Of a stretch of DNA of 64,000 nt, positions 1 through 10,147 are shown in pieces. Where the stretch lies: assembly GCF_900113905.1 (NCBI RefSeq), contig NZ_FORC01000005.1, forward strand, positions 124,001-188,000, written 5' to 3'. Below the pieces are notes generated by a model that worked only from the letters and a program-made list of their open reading frames with translations, was not told the DNA's origin and made no database searches. Within the stretch, counting starts at the first letter, position 1; each line of letters begins with the position of its first letter. This DNA comes from Phytopseudomonas argentinensis (GTDB lineage: Bacteria; Pseudomonadota; Gammaproteobacteria; Pseudomonadales; Pseudomonadaceae). The position numbers were made by a program, and so were the translations under genes.

Positions 1-288
1 GACCGTGCCGTCGGCGCCGATCAGGTAACTCAGCCCGCTGCCCTGCAACAGCCGCTGCAGGCCTTCGTCCACCGAGTAGTCGCCCTTGAGCGCCGGCGCC
101 TGGCGTTCACCGGGGGTCAGGCTGGCATCGTAGAGCAGGCGCACATTGGCCTGCTCGGCGAAATCGGTCAGCGCGGCGTCGAGCGGCTGGGCCGGGAGGT
201 CGAACTCCAGGGCCGAAGCGCTGCTGGTGGCGAGCAGCAGGTGGGCGGTGGCGATGGCTTGCCAGAGAGAGGTACGCGTCAGGCGCAT
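1..288 (-). CDS. TonB-dependent receptor, N-terminal part (cut by window edge)
   Basis: The first 96 residues of an outer-membrane TonB-dependent receptor are visible; the rest lies beyond position 1. The start is an ATG whose complement is at 286-288. Residues 1 to about 26 look like a signal peptide ending in a SSASA-type cleavage region. The remainder reads as a secretin/TonB short N-terminal (STN) domain, with FDLPAQPLDAALTDFAEQ and later VDEGLQRLLQGSGLSY. STN domains occur in receptors that pass a surface signal to a FecR-type regulator, which fits the FecR and ECF sigma genes immediately upstream on the same strand. The ligand cannot be told from this fragment; a ferric siderophore or ferric citrate is the usual inference. 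The 134 bp between this gene and the FecR gene show no clear operator. Confidence 0.85.
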   Translation of the reverse strand, partial: MRLTRTSLWQAIATAHLLLATSSASALEFDLPAQPLDAALTDFAEQANVRLLYDASLTPGERQAPALKGDYSVDEGLQRLLQGSGLSYLIGADGTV

Positions 289-422
289 GCTGGGTTTCCT
301 GTATTCTGCGTAAGGTCATGCGAAGAAGTCGCATTTGCAGAGAGGAAGACGAAGCACCCGCAGATTTCTGAACCGCTAACCTGATTATTTTCCAGGATAC
401 CCGCACATGGCCCAGCCCCGGC

Positions 423-1370
423 TCAGGCTCGACTGACCAGCAGCAACCCGGGCAGGCGCACCAGGCGTACCGGCAGCGCGCTCTCGATGGCGCGTAGCAC
501 GGCCTGGGGGTCGTCATGGGCGAACACGCCGGTAACCTTCAGCTCGCGCACGCTGTCATCGAGAAAGATCACCCGCTGGCGCTGGCTGCGCTCCAGCGCG
601 GCAAATACCTCGCTCAGCGGTTGCGCGCGAAACACCAGCTTGCCGCGCTGCCAGGCCAGTTGCTGACGAGCGTCGAGTGGCTGCACCTGCTGTATACGGT
701 CAGCACGCCAATGCACCTGCTGATTGGCGCTGACAGCAAGGGGCTGGCTCACCGCATCGCTGGCCTGCACCTGCCCTTCGGTTACCGCCAGCACCACATC
801 GCGACCATCGTAGTCGACATCGAAACGGGTGCCGGTCACCCGAATGCGCGCCGGCCCCGCCTCGACGATAAATGGCCGGCTGGAGTCCTTGGCGACCTGC
901 AGGTCCACCTCGCCGCGGTACAGGCGCACCGTGCGGCGCCCTTCGCTTAGCGTCCAGTCCAGCGCCGTGGCGCCATTGAGGGTGAGGATAGAGCCGTCAT
1001 CCAGTTCGACGGAGCGCACTTCGCCCGGAGCCGTCGCCACATCGGCGTACCAGCCCAGCCAGGCGCCCTGGGGCAGCCACAGGGCCAGCAGCAACAGCGC
1101 GGCACTGGCCAGCGGTACAGCCCAGCGCACGCAATGACGTCGGCGCGGGGGCGGCAAGCTTGCCAGGTTGCCGGGCGGTACGGCCACGGGGTGCTCTACC
1201 TGGCCGAGCAACGCCCACAGTCGATCTACTTCACCGGCAGCCTGCTCATGGGCCGGCGAGCGCTCGCGCCAGGCCTTGGCGGCCAGATGGTCGGCTGCCG
1301 TAGCACGGCCGGAATGCAGCAGCACCTGCCATTCCCGGGCCTGGGCGAGAAGCGATGAGTCGGTGGTCAC
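423..1370 (-). CDS. FecR-family anti-sigma / sigma regulator
   Basis: Predicted single-pass inner-membrane regulator of 315 residues that would relay receptor occupancy to the adjacent ECF sigma factor. A cytoplasmic DUF4880-like N-terminus (AREWQVLLHSGRATAADHLA, then AWRERSPAHEQA) is followed by a membrane segment (AVPLASAALLLLALWL, near residue 90) and a periplasmic FecR domain with GEVRSVELDDGSILTLNGAT. The C-terminal part (LSEVFAALERSQRQRVIFLD) resembles an STN-like lobe. I chose the GTG start at 1370 because it overlaps the sigma-factor stop in a GTGA arrangement and removes about 42 upstream residues with no family resemblance. The gene order sigma, FecR, receptor is the classic Fec-type layout. 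Confidence 0.87.
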   Translation of the reverse strand: MTTDSSLLAQAREWQVLLHSGRATAADHLAAKAWRERSPAHEQAAGEVDRLWALLGQVEHPVAVPPGNLASLPPPRRRHCVRWAVPLASAALLLLALWLPQGAWLGWYADVATAPGEVRSVELDDGSILTLNGATALDWTLSEGRRTVRLYRGEVDLQVAKDSSRPFIVEAGPARIRVTGTRFDVDYDGRDVVLAVTEGQVQASDAVSQPLAVSANQQVHWRADRIQQVQPLDARQQLAWQRGKLVFRAQPLSEVFAALERSQRQRVIFLDDSVRELKVTGVFAHDDPQAVLRAIESALPVRLVRLPGLLLVSRA

Positions 1371-1870
1371 GGCATCAAATCCATTTTCTGCTGGCAGTGT
1401 TCGAGGGCCTTGAGGATATAGCGCCCGGCCATGCTTTCGGAAACCCCGAGGCGCTGGCCGATCTCCTTTTGTGTCAGGCCGTCCAGGCGGTTCCACAACA
1501 GCGCCTGGCGCAAGTGCGGCGGCAAATCCTGAAGAATGGCCTGCAACCGGCCGAGCTGCTGCACATCGCCTACGATCTGCTCGGGGCCGGGCAATTCGGA
1601 GGCCAGCTCGACCGAAACGTCTTCCTCCATCGGCCGCGCCTGCTGCTGGCGGCGGTGATCGATGACCAGATTGCGGGCAATGCGATACAGGAAGGCCCGC
1701 AGGTTGCCCACCTCATCGGCGCCGCGGCGCTGGAAGCGCAGCCAGGTTTCCTGGCACAGGTCGGCCGCCAGCTCGCTGCACTTGACCTGCCGCGTCAGGA
1801 AACGCAGCAGCTCACCGGCGTGGCGCTGGAACTGGCCATCTTGGGCGTCGCTATCGCGGGGCGGGCGCAC
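1367..1870 (-). CDS. ECF sigma-70 factor, FecI type
   Basis: Small RNA polymerase sigma factor that should activate the adjacent receptor gene when FecR signals ligand binding. Region 2 is recognisable in ADLCQETWLRFQRRGADEVG and LRAFLYRIARNLVIDHRR. Region 4 contains LPPHLRQALLWNRLDGLTQ and then KEIGQRLGVSESMAGRYI, a helix-turn-helix. The start is uncertain: a GTG at 1870 gives 167 residues, the usual size, but lacks a good ribosome binding site. The reading frame stays open to an ATG at 2017 with non-conserved residues. An ATG at about 1904 lies in a different frame and meets a stop. An AT-rich stretch around 1915-1935 could hold the promoter, but I see no convincing Fur box. Confidence 0.8.
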   Translation of the reverse strand: MRPPRDSDAQDGQFQRHAGELLRFLTRQVKCSELAADLCQETWLRFQRRGADEVGNLRAFLYRIARNLVIDHRRQQQARPMEEDVSVELASELPGPEQIVGDVQQLGRLQAILQDLPPHLRQALLWNRLDGLTQKEIGQRLGVSESMAGRYILKALEHCQQKMDLMP

Positions 1871-2015
1871 TCGGCGATCTCGTGCAGGGAAAGGGTTGCG
1901 AACATATATCCGCTGCGAACAATTTTCAATGCGATGCGACGGGCAGCCATCTCCTACCGCTATGCGCGTGGCGGGGGTAACGCCCTTATACTGCGCATCC
2001 TGCAGGGAGTTGCCC

Positions 2016-3371
2016 ATGTTCCGTGATGCCTGGCGCCACGCGCCAACCCACCGCAAGGTCTGGGCGCTGGCAGCGCCGATGATCCTGTCCAACCTGTCCG
2101 TACCCCTGGTGGCGCTGGTCGATACCGCGGTGGTCGGCCACCTGCCCCATGCACATCAATTGGGCGCCGTGGCGGTGGGCAGCAGCCTGTACATCCTGAT
2201 CGTCGGCGTACTCGGTTTTCTGCGCATGGGCACCACCGGTTTCGCCGCCCAGGCTTGCGGCCGCGGTGACGGCGGCGCGCTACGCCAGGTGCTGGTACAG
2301 GGCCTGCTGCTCGCGGCACTGCTGGCACTGGTGCTCGGCGCCCTGGCGATACCCTTCAGCGGATTGGCGCTGGGGTTGATGAACCCGTCGGCCGAACTCG
2401 ACGGCCTGACCCGCGATTTTCTGCACACGCGCCTGCTCGGCCTGCCCGCAGCCCTGGCCAACTACGCGCTGATCGGCTGGCTGCTCGGCGCCCAGAATGC
2501 CCGGGCGCCGCTGGTGATGCTGCTGGTCACCAACCTACTGAACATTCTGCTGTCGCTGTGGTTCGTGCTCGGTTTGCACTGGGAAGTGGTGGGCGCCGCC
2601 CGCGCGGCGGTACTGGCCGAATGGGGCGGTTTGCTGGTCGGCCTGGCGCTAGCGCGTCGCGCCCTGCGTCGCCACCCCGGCAACACCCGCTGGGCGGCGA
2701 TGGCCCAGTGGCAGAGCTGGCGCGCGCTGCTGGCGGTGAACCGCGACATTTTCCTGCGCTCCCTGGCGTTGCAGGCAGTGTTCCTGCTGATCACCATCCA
2801 GGGCGCGCGGCTGGGCGACGCCACTGTGGCAGCCAACGCCTTGCTGCTCAACGGCCTGCTGATCACCGCCTATGCACTGGATGGCCTGGCCCATGCGGTC
2901 GAAGCGCTGTACGGCCATGCCATCGGCGCGCGGGATCGCCTGGCACTCAGGCGCAGCCTGATCGTCGCGGGCATCTGGTCGCTACTGGCCAGCCTGCTGT
3001 TCGCCGCGGCCTTCGCAGTGGGCGGTCACTTGTTCGTCAACCTGCAGACGAGCATCGCCGCGGTGCGCGAAACCGCCGGTCACTACCTGCCCTATCTCGC
3101 CCTGCTGCCGCTATTCGCGGTATGGAGCTACCTGCTCGACGGCCTGTTTATCGGCGCCACCCGCGCTCGCGAGATGCGCAACGCCATGTTCGTCGCCCTG
3201 GCCATAGGCCTGCCAGTCGCGGCGGCACTGCAGGGCTTCGGCAACCATGGCCTTTGGATCGCCTTTCTGACCTTCATGGCACTGCGCGGTCTGACTCTCG
3301 GCGCCCTGGCCTGGCAGCTGGCGCGCCATGATCAGTGGTTGGCGGCGCCCAGCGGACAAGCCCCCCACTAG
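2016..3371 (+). CDS. MATE-family multidrug/organic cation antiporter (DinF-like)
   Basis: Twelve-helix inner-membrane transporter of 451 residues that exports drugs or metabolites in exchange for Na+ or H+. The N-terminus reads WALAAPMILSNLSVPLVALV, followed by DTAVVGHLP, the typical MatE start in which a conserved Asp follows the first helix. The protein shows two repeated six-helix halves, as in the DinF branch. The ATG at 2016 has a GCAGGGAG ribosome binding site and matches the usual length; the open frame extends upstream only because it overlaps the sigma-factor gene. A TATACT hexamer at 1987-1992 could be its -10 element. The substrate is unknown. It converges on nadE and they share a bidirectional terminator. 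Confidence 0.9.
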   Translation: MFRDAWRHAPTHRKVWALAAPMILSNLSVPLVALVDTAVVGHLPHAHQLGAVAVGSSLYILIVGVLGFLRMGTTGFAAQACGRGDGGALRQVLVQGLLLAALLALVLGALAIPFSGLALGLMNPSAELDGLTRDFLHTRLLGLPAALANYALIGWLLGAQNARAPLVMLLVTNLLNILLSLWFVLGLHWEVVGAARAAVLAEWGGLLVGLALARRALRRHPGNTRWAAMAQWQSWRALLAVNRDIFLRSLALQAVFLLITIQGARLGDATVAANALLLNGLLITAYALDGLAHAVEALYGHAIGARDRLALRRSLIVAGIWSLLASLLFAAAFAVGGHLFVNLQTSIAAVRETAGHYLPYLALLPLFAVWSYLLDGLFIGATRAREMRNAMFVALAIGLPVAAALQGFGNHGLWIAFLTFMALRGLTLGALAWQLARHDQWLAAPSGQAPH

Positions 3372-3383
3372 CGCCCGCCCACA

Positions 3384-3411
3384 AAAAAGCCCGCTGAATC
3401 GCGGGCTTTTT
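3384..3411. terminator. Bidirectional Rho-independent terminator
   Basis: An 11-bp inverted repeat (AAAAAGCCCGC, 6-nt loop, GCGGGCTTTTT) lies between the convergent MATE and nadE genes. The A-run on one side and T-run on the other let it terminate transcription from both directions. Confidence 0.9.
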
Positions 3412-3425
3412 CGTCGCACTAGCGA

Positions 3426-4253
3426 TCAAGGTGCCAGCGGCAATTCGCGCTTGTGCTGGGTCTTGTCGTAGGTCTGCACTATGGTCTGGTAAGCGGTGTC
3501 GCTGACCGGCCTGCCCTGCAGGAAGGCGTCGATGTCTTCGTAGCTGACGCCGTGCACCTGCTCGTCGGGGATGCCCGGGCGTTCGTCTTCGAGGTCGGCG
3601 GTCGGCACCTTGGAAAACACCGCGGTCGGTGCGCCGAGGCGCTCGGCGATGCGCCGCACCTGGCCCTTGACCAGACCGCTGAGCGGCGCCAGGTCGCAGG
3701 CGCCGTCACCGAACTTGGTGAAGAAGCCCATCACCGCCTCGGCGGCGTGGTCGGTGCCGATCACCAGGCCGTTGCGCGCGTTGGCCACGGTGTACTGGGC
3801 CAGCATGCGCATGCGCGCCTTGGTGTTGCCGAGCACGAAGTCGCGGCGCGCCGAAGTCAGCTCGTCCAGTTCGCCGACCTGCTTGGCCAGGCCGGAAACG
3901 GCTGGGGCGATGTCGATGGTCTGCACCTCGTCTGCAGCGATGAAGGCCAGCGCGGCCTGGGCGTCGGATTCGTCGTGCTGCACCTTGTGCGGCAGGCGGA
4001 TGGCGATAAAGCGGTAGTCCTGATCCTGCTGCTCGCCGCGCAGTTGCTCGACAGCCAGCTGGGCCAGGCGGCCGGCTGCCGTGGAGTCGACGCCGCCGCT
4101 GATGCCGAGCACCAGCGCCTTGGTGCGCGAGGCGATCAGGGTGTCCTTGATAAAGGCGATGCGCTTGGCGATCTCGGCGTCCACGTCGGCATCCGAGGTG
4201 AACGGCGCGATTACGCCCAGGGCGTTGGCGATTTCAGCTTGTCGATTGCTCAT
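3426..4253 (-). CDS. nadE: NH3-dependent NAD+ synthetase
   Basis: Last step of NAD synthesis: ATP-dependent amidation of nicotinic acid adenine dinucleotide to NAD+, using ammonia. The protein has 275 residues, the length of the E. coli enzyme, with no glutaminase domain. The PP-loop motif SGGVDS is at residues 52-57, and GTDHAAEAVMGFFTKFGDGA matches the substrate-binding region. The start is MSNRQAEIANAL at 4253; longer versions run into pncB. It is the last gene of pncA-pncB-nadE, 20 bp after pncB, and should be controlled from the divergent promoter region at 6164-6200. Confidence 0.97.
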   Translation of the reverse strand: MSNRQAEIANALGVIAPFTSDADVDAEIAKRIAFIKDTLIASRTKALVLGISGGVDSTAAGRLAQLAVEQLRGEQQDQDYRFIAIRLPHKVQHDESDAQAALAFIAADEVQTIDIAPAVSGLAKQVGELDELTSARRDFVLGNTKARMRMLAQYTVANARNGLVIGTDHAAEAVMGFFTKFGDGACDLAPLSGLVKGQVRRIAERLGAPTAVFSKVPTADLEDERPGIPDEQVHGVSYEDIDAFLQGRPVSDTAYQTIVQTYDKTQHKRELPLAP

Positions 4254-4273
4254 GGTGTCTCCCTTGGTTCGCG

Positions 4274-5479
4274 TCAGTTGGCTTCGAGGCGAAAAACGTG
4301 TTTCAGGTAGGTCACGAAGTTCGGATCCCGGCACTGGGTCTTGCCCGGCGTATCGGAGATCTTCGCCACCGGCTGGCCGTTGCAGTCGATCATCTTGATG
4401 ACGATGTTCATCGGCTCGACACCCGGGATGTCGCAGGTCAGGTTGGTGCCGATACCAAAGCTCACATGAATGCGATCATGCAGCGCGCGGTACAGTTCAA
4501 GTGCCTTGGGCAGCGTCAGACCATCGGAGAACACCAGGGTCTTGCTCATCGGATCGATGCCCAGCGTCTCGTAGTGGGCGATGGCTTTCTCGGCCCAGGC
4601 CAGCGGGTCGCCGGAATCGTGGCGCAGGCCGTCGAACAGCTTGGCGAAATATAGATCGAAGTCGCCGAGGAAGCTGTCCATGCCGACCGTGTCGGTCAGG
4701 GCGATGCCCAGCAGACCGCGGTATTCCTTGACCCAACACTCCAGCGCGGCCTTCTGGCTGTCGATCAGCCGCGGGCCGAGCTGCTGGTGGGCCATGAACC
4801 ACTCGTGGGCCATGGTGCCCAGCGGCCGCAGTTCCAGCTCACGGGCCAGGTGCACGTTGCTGGTGCCGACGAAGCGCCCCGGGAAATCGTGCTTGAGAAT
4901 GTTCACCACCTCTTCCTGCACACGGTAGGAAAAGCGCCGGCGAGTGCCGAAATCGGCGACTTGGAAACCCGCAAGTTCATCGGCGGTGGCTTCGCCCTTG
5001 AGCCAGTCGAGCTTGCGGTACAGCTGCTCACGCACCTGTTCGATCACCACCTCGCGGTAACGATAGCGGTTGCGCACCTCGGAGATGATCGCCAGTAGCG
5101 GGATCTCGTAGAGGATCACGTGCAGCCATGGGCCACGCACGCGGATCGCCAGCTGGCCGGCATCGTCGGTGCCAACGTGCACGTAACGCATGTTGAAGCG
5201 GAACAGGCTGAGGAAGCGGATGAAGTCCGGCTTGATGAAGGGGATCTTCTCCAGGTAGGCCAGCTGGTCCGGGGTGATCGAGGTGTTGACCAGTTGCTCG
5301 ATCTGATAGCGGATCTCCGCCAGGTACGGCGTCAGGTCCTCGTTGCTGCGGCAGCGAAACTCCCATTCCACTTCGGCGTTGGGGTAGTTGTGCAGCACCG
5401 CCTGCATCATGGTCAGCTTGTAGAAATCGGTGTCCAGCAGATTCTGGATGATGTTGGGGGCGAATACGCTCTCACTCAT
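4274..5479 (-). CDS. pncB: Nicotinate phosphoribosyltransferase
   Basis: Converts nicotinate and PRPP to nicotinate mononucleotide, the entry step of the Preiss-Handler salvage route. The 401-residue protein starts MSESVFAPNIIQNLLDTDFY and contains YKLTMMQAV near the N-terminus, typical of PncB. Other family segments are VGTSNVHLAREL and LVFSDGLTLPKALELY. The start codon overlaps the last 8 bp of pncA, so the two are probably translationally coupled. The product of pncA (nicotinate) is its substrate. Confidence 0.97.
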   Translation of the reverse strand: MSESVFAPNIIQNLLDTDFYKLTMMQAVLHNYPNAEVEWEFRCRSNEDLTPYLAEIRYQIEQLVNTSITPDQLAYLEKIPFIKPDFIRFLSLFRFNMRYVHVGTDDAGQLAIRVRGPWLHVILYEIPLLAIISEVRNRYRYREVVIEQVREQLYRKLDWLKGEATADELAGFQVADFGTRRRFSYRVQEEVVNILKHDFPGRFVGTSNVHLARELELRPLGTMAHEWFMAHQQLGPRLIDSQKAALECWVKEYRGLLGIALTDTVGMDSFLGDFDLYFAKLFDGLRHDSGDPLAWAEKAIAHYETLGIDPMSKTLVFSDGLTLPKALELYRALHDRIHVSFGIGTNLTCDIPGVEPMNIVIKMIDCNGQPVAKISDTPGKTQCRDPNFVTYLKHVFRLEAN

Positions 5480-6125
5480 GGTCACTCTCCTCGAGGCGGG
5501 CCAACTCGTTGTCGAGCGCTCCGCTATCGGCGCAGATGATGATGCCCTGCGCGCGCATCTGATCGATGGCTTGCGTCGCGCCGGTTTCGGAAATGGCCCG
5601 GCACGCCGGAAGATACAGCAACACCTCAAGGCCGGCGCTGCGCAATTGCAGCGCGGTGTTCTTCACGCAGAAGTCGAGGGCCAGGCCGCCGACCACCACG
5701 GCCCGCACACCAGCCACCTGCAAGTATTCAATGACGCCCGTGCTGCGCTTGCCGGCCAGATCGTGGAAGCAGGCGCCGTAGGGGTGCAGATCGGGTTCGA
5801 CACCCTTCCAGACAAAGAAGTCATAGTCGATTGGCGACGGCAGCTCATCGAGCAGCTCGAAGCCCGGGGTGCCCGGCACGCAGTGGCTGACCCAGGTAAG
5901 GTCGGCGTTGGCATGGCTCAGGGGCTGGAGCATCTTGGCGTGGCTGTCGACCACCCATAGGGCGTTGGGGGCGTGGGCGTCCTTGCTGCCCAGACGCAGG
6001 GTGCCGCGCCGCGCCATGTCGTTGAGCGGCGCGGCGATTTCATGGCCGCCAGCCACCGGCAATTCATCGGGGCACAGGCGGGTGAAGCCTTTTTGCGCAT
6101 CGACATCGAACGTGGCGATCTTCAT
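5472..6125 (-). CDS. pncA: Nicotinamidase
   Basis: Isochorismatase-fold hydrolase of 217 residues that deamidates nicotinamide to nicotinate. The expected catalytic triad is present: Asp9 in FDVDAQKGF, Lys107 in FFVWKGVE and Cys153 in LALDFCVKNTA. An HAPNALWVVDSH stretch fits the metal-binding region. It is the first gene of the minus-strand salvage operon, followed by pncB and nadE, and diverges from nadD2. The P. aeruginosa counterpart (PA4918) sits in the same arrangement. Confidence 0.94.
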   Translation of the reverse strand: MKIATFDVDAQKGFTRLCPDELPVAGGHEIAAPLNDMARRGTLRLGSKDAHAPNALWVVDSHAKMLQPLSHANADLTWVSHCVPGTPGFELLDELPSPIDYDFFVWKGVEPDLHPYGACFHDLAGKRSTGVIEYLQVAGVRAVVVGGLALDFCVKNTALQLRSAGLEVLLYLPACRAISETGATQAIDQMRAQGIIICADSGALDNELARLEESDHE

Positions 6126-6163
6126 CTGACACCTCCTGTTGCTGGGGCCGCATCACTGCGGGC

Positions 6164-6200
6164 TGGACACATATTCCACCAGGTGTATTATGTATGTCAA
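6164..6200. promoter_or_regulatory. Divergent promoters with candidate NrtR operator
   Basis: An imperfect inverted repeat spans 6166-6198, with arms GACACATATTCCACC and GGTGTATTATGTATGTC around one central base. On the plus strand TGGACA (6164-6169) and TATTAT (6186-6191), 16 bp apart, form a good sigma-70 promoter toward nadD2. On the minus strand a perfect TTGACA (complement of 6195-6200) with GAATAT about 18 bp further on faces pncA. The two promoters overlap and the inverted repeat covers both, so one bound repressor could shut off both operons. NrtR, encoded at 6842, is the obvious candidate; the assignment is inference. Confidence 0.65.
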
Positions 6201-6224
6201 CTCCCCTTTGCAAGGAGATTCACC

Positions 6225-6803
6225 ATGCTGCCTTCACCGCTGCAGTGCTTCGCGGCAGGCCATGACCAGCCAACGCCGCAGCATTTCGCGCTGGCCATCT
6301 ATGGCGGCGCCTTCGACCCACCCCATGCCGGGCACGCCAGCGTGATCCGCCGCGTACTCGATAGCTGCGAGCAGGTGCTGGTGGTGCCCAGTTACCGGCA
6401 CGCCGATGGCAAGCGCATGGCCGACTTCGACCTGCGCTGTGCCTGGGTCGAGCGCCTGGCCGCGCGCTTCGGCGAGCGGGTACGCTGCTGCAACCTGGAG
6501 CGCGAGCTCGGCGCCGATGGCCGGGTGATCTACAGCTATAACCTGCTCAGCCGGCTGGCCGAACAGACCGCGCTACCGGCCGAGCGCCTGGCGCTGGTGA
6601 TCGGCGAAGACAACCTCACCCGGCTGGCGACCTTCCACCGCGCCGCCGAGCTACGCGAACAGTTCGGGTTGGTGGTGGCAGACGAGGAGATGACCGTGCA
6701 CAGCAGCGCGATTCGGGCGATGATCGCCGCCGGGCAAGCAGTCCCCGAGGCCTGGCAGTTGCCAGAGATTCAGGCCGATATGACGATCTATCAGGGCGTT
6801 TAA
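6225..6803 (+). CDS. nadD2: Nicotinate/nicotinamide mononucleotide adenylyltransferase paralogue (NadD2)
   Basis: Nucleotidyltransferase of 192 residues predicted to transfer AMP from ATP to nicotinate mononucleotide. It shows the family motif GGAFDPPHAGHASVI (GxFxPxHxGH) near residue 30 and a C-terminal STVRS-type segment in the variant form HSSAIRAMIAAG. An AAGGAGA ribosome binding site lies at 6212-6218. A housekeeping nadD normally sits next to rlmH or holA, so this copy is probably the extra NadD2 that travels with NrtR in pseudomonads. It forms an operon with nrtR (38-bp gap). Preference for the nicotinate or the nicotinamide nucleotide cannot be told from the sequence. Confidence 0.85.
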   Translation: MLPSPLQCFAAGHDQPTPQHFALAIYGGAFDPPHAGHASVIRRVLDSCEQVLVVPSYRHADGKRMADFDLRCAWVERLAARFGERVRCCNLERELGADGRVIYSYNLLSRLAEQTALPAERLALVIGEDNLTRLATFHRAAELREQFGLVVADEEMTVHSSAIRAMIAAGQAVPEAWQLPEIQADMTIYQGV

Positions 6804-6841
6804 AACGTCGACCCGTTTCAACCACCTGTAAGGAGGGCGAT

Positions 6842-7552
6842 GTGAGCTCTGTTGAAGTCTTGGCAAGCGTGGATCTGATCGCCTTGCGCATGGAAGCCGA
6901 GAGCCGCCAGTTGCATGTGCTGCTGCACCGCCGCGAGCGCGAGCCGTTCATGGGCCAGTGGGCGCTGCCGGGAGTGATCGTCAACGGCAGCACCCGCGAC
7001 ACCAATCTGGAAGCCGCCGCCCATCGAGTGCTGCGCGACAAGGCACAGGTGCTGCCAAGGCATCTGGAGCAAGTCGGCACCGAAGGCAGTGCCGAACGCG
7101 ACCCGCGTGGCTGGTCGATGAGCACCTATTACCTGGCCCTGCTGGCACCGGATACGGAAACCGCCGATGAGGGCCTGCGTTTCGCACCGCTCGAAGAAGT
7201 GCTGGACGGGCGCCTCACCCTGCCCTTCGATCACCGACAACTGGTGCGCCTGGGCGTCGAGCGGCTGGCCGGCAAATCCGTCTACACCAGCCTGCCGCTG
7301 TACTTGGCACCGCCGCGCTTCACCGTGCTCGATGCCCTGAACGCCGCCCAGGCCTGCCTGGGCACGACGATCAACAACACCTCGCTGCGCAAGCGCCTGG
7401 AAAAGATGAAGGAAGCCGGCTGGATCCGCGATACCGGCGAGAAGAACTTCCCGAAAATGGGCCGCCCCCAGCAACTGTGGGAGCTGACCGAGCAGGCCGA
7501 GGGTGTGTTCGTGTTCGACCGCAGCCTGCTGGCGGATCGTACCAGCGCCTGA
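6842..7552 (+). CDS. nrtR: NrtR, Nudix-related transcriptional repressor of NAD salvage
   Basis: Regulator of 236 residues: a Nudix-fold N-terminal domain (about 1-150) fused to a winged helix-turn-helix (about 155-230, with INNTSLRKRLEKMKEAGWI). The Nudix box is degenerate (GSTRDTNLEAAAHRVLRDKA), lacking the REUxEE core, so it should sense ADP-ribose or related NAD metabolites rather than hydrolyse them. Known NrtR proteins repress NAD-salvage genes, and the P. aeruginosa homologue (PA4916) sits beside the same genes. The start is a GTG at 6842 behind a strong AAGGAGGG site; an ATG two bases earlier is followed at once by a stop. Confidence 0.93.
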   Translation: MSSVEVLASVDLIALRMEAESRQLHVLLHRREREPFMGQWALPGVIVNGSTRDTNLEAAAHRVLRDKAQVLPRHLEQVGTEGSAERDPRGWSMSTYYLALLAPDTETADEGLRFAPLEEVLDGRLTLPFDHRQLVRLGVERLAGKSVYTSLPLYLAPPRFTVLDALNAAQACLGTTINNTSLRKRLEKMKEAGWIRDTGEKNFPKMGRPQQLWELTEQAEGVFVFDRSLLADRTSA

Positions 7553-7585
7553 GGTATCGAGTTGCGCCGCCCGGCCTGCTCCATA

Positions 7586-7614
7586 GGATCAAGACCCGCG
7601 AAGGTCATTGATCC
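7586..7614. terminator. Hairpin between convergent nrtR and DUF4174 gene
   Basis: The arms GGATCAA and TTGATCC are perfect complements, with further pairing inside. There is no T-run, so termination is only inferred from its place between converging genes. Confidence 0.35.
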
Positions 7615-7630
7615 ATGTCAGGCACCCGGA

Positions 7631-8050
7631 TCACTCGCTCTGGCGCATGGGCATGCGGTCGATGGTCTGGAAGATGGCCTGCAGATCGGCATCGGCGCCC
7701 TGCTGGATCTTCTTGCCGCCATCCTTGCCAACCAGAATCACCTGGGGCCGGGCATTGCCGGCATCCAGCGCCAGCAGCAGGCGCTTGGTGGCAATGGCCT
7801 CCAGGGGCTGCCCGTTGCGCTGCCCCTGCTGGCCGATCACGGTGTAGAGCACCATGTCACGTTCGACGAACGCCTCGCGGCTGGCAGGTTCCTGCAAGGC
7901 AGCCTGCACCCGCGCCAACAAGGGATCACTGGCACTGGCGGCGAGCACGATCAGCGGGCGAGTCTTCCAGCGCTCGGCCTGCAGCGGATCGTCACTGGCC
8001 TGGGCCAGCAGCGGCAGAGCCAACAGCAGCACGGTCGCGAAACACTTCAT
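7631..8050 (-). CDS. Secreted DUF4174-family protein
   Basis: Small protein of 139 residues with a clear signal peptide (MKCFATVLLLALPLLAQA, cleavage before SDDPL). The mature part (RPLIVLAASASDPLLARVQA, later VILVGKDGGKKI) matches the DUF4174 family, whose fold appears thioredoxin-like but which has no cysteine pair here. Function is not established. It lies 50 bp downstream of speA on the same strand and might be co-transcribed. The start is the ATG just before the signal peptide; the open frame extends 11 residues further. Confidence 0.75.
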   Translation of the reverse strand: MKCFATVLLLALPLLAQASDDPLQAERWKTRPLIVLAASASDPLLARVQAALQEPASREAFVERDMVLYTVIGQQGQRNGQPLEAIATKRLLLALDAGNARPQVILVGKDGGKKIQQGADADLQAIFQTIDRMPMRQSE

Positions 8051-8100
8051 GGCCTCTCTCCCCGGCGGGATCGCGCCCGCCATCAGCGATGCGGATGCCC

Positions 8101-10014
<1,914 letters not shown>

Positions 10015-10147
10015 CGAGGTTCCCCTGTAGCGGATGGGCTGATGCTGTCGAAAACGGTCGAGCGAGCATAGAGCCTGGAAATGACGATTGCTCGGCAATG
10101 GACTGGCCAAGCAGTGAGTAAGTTTAGAGCGTCACGGGTGGCGGCGT

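Noticed and set aside
1900..1940. Fur box upstream of the ECF sigma gene
   Set aside because: The AT-rich stretch only loosely resembles GATAATGATAATCATTATC, too weak to report.
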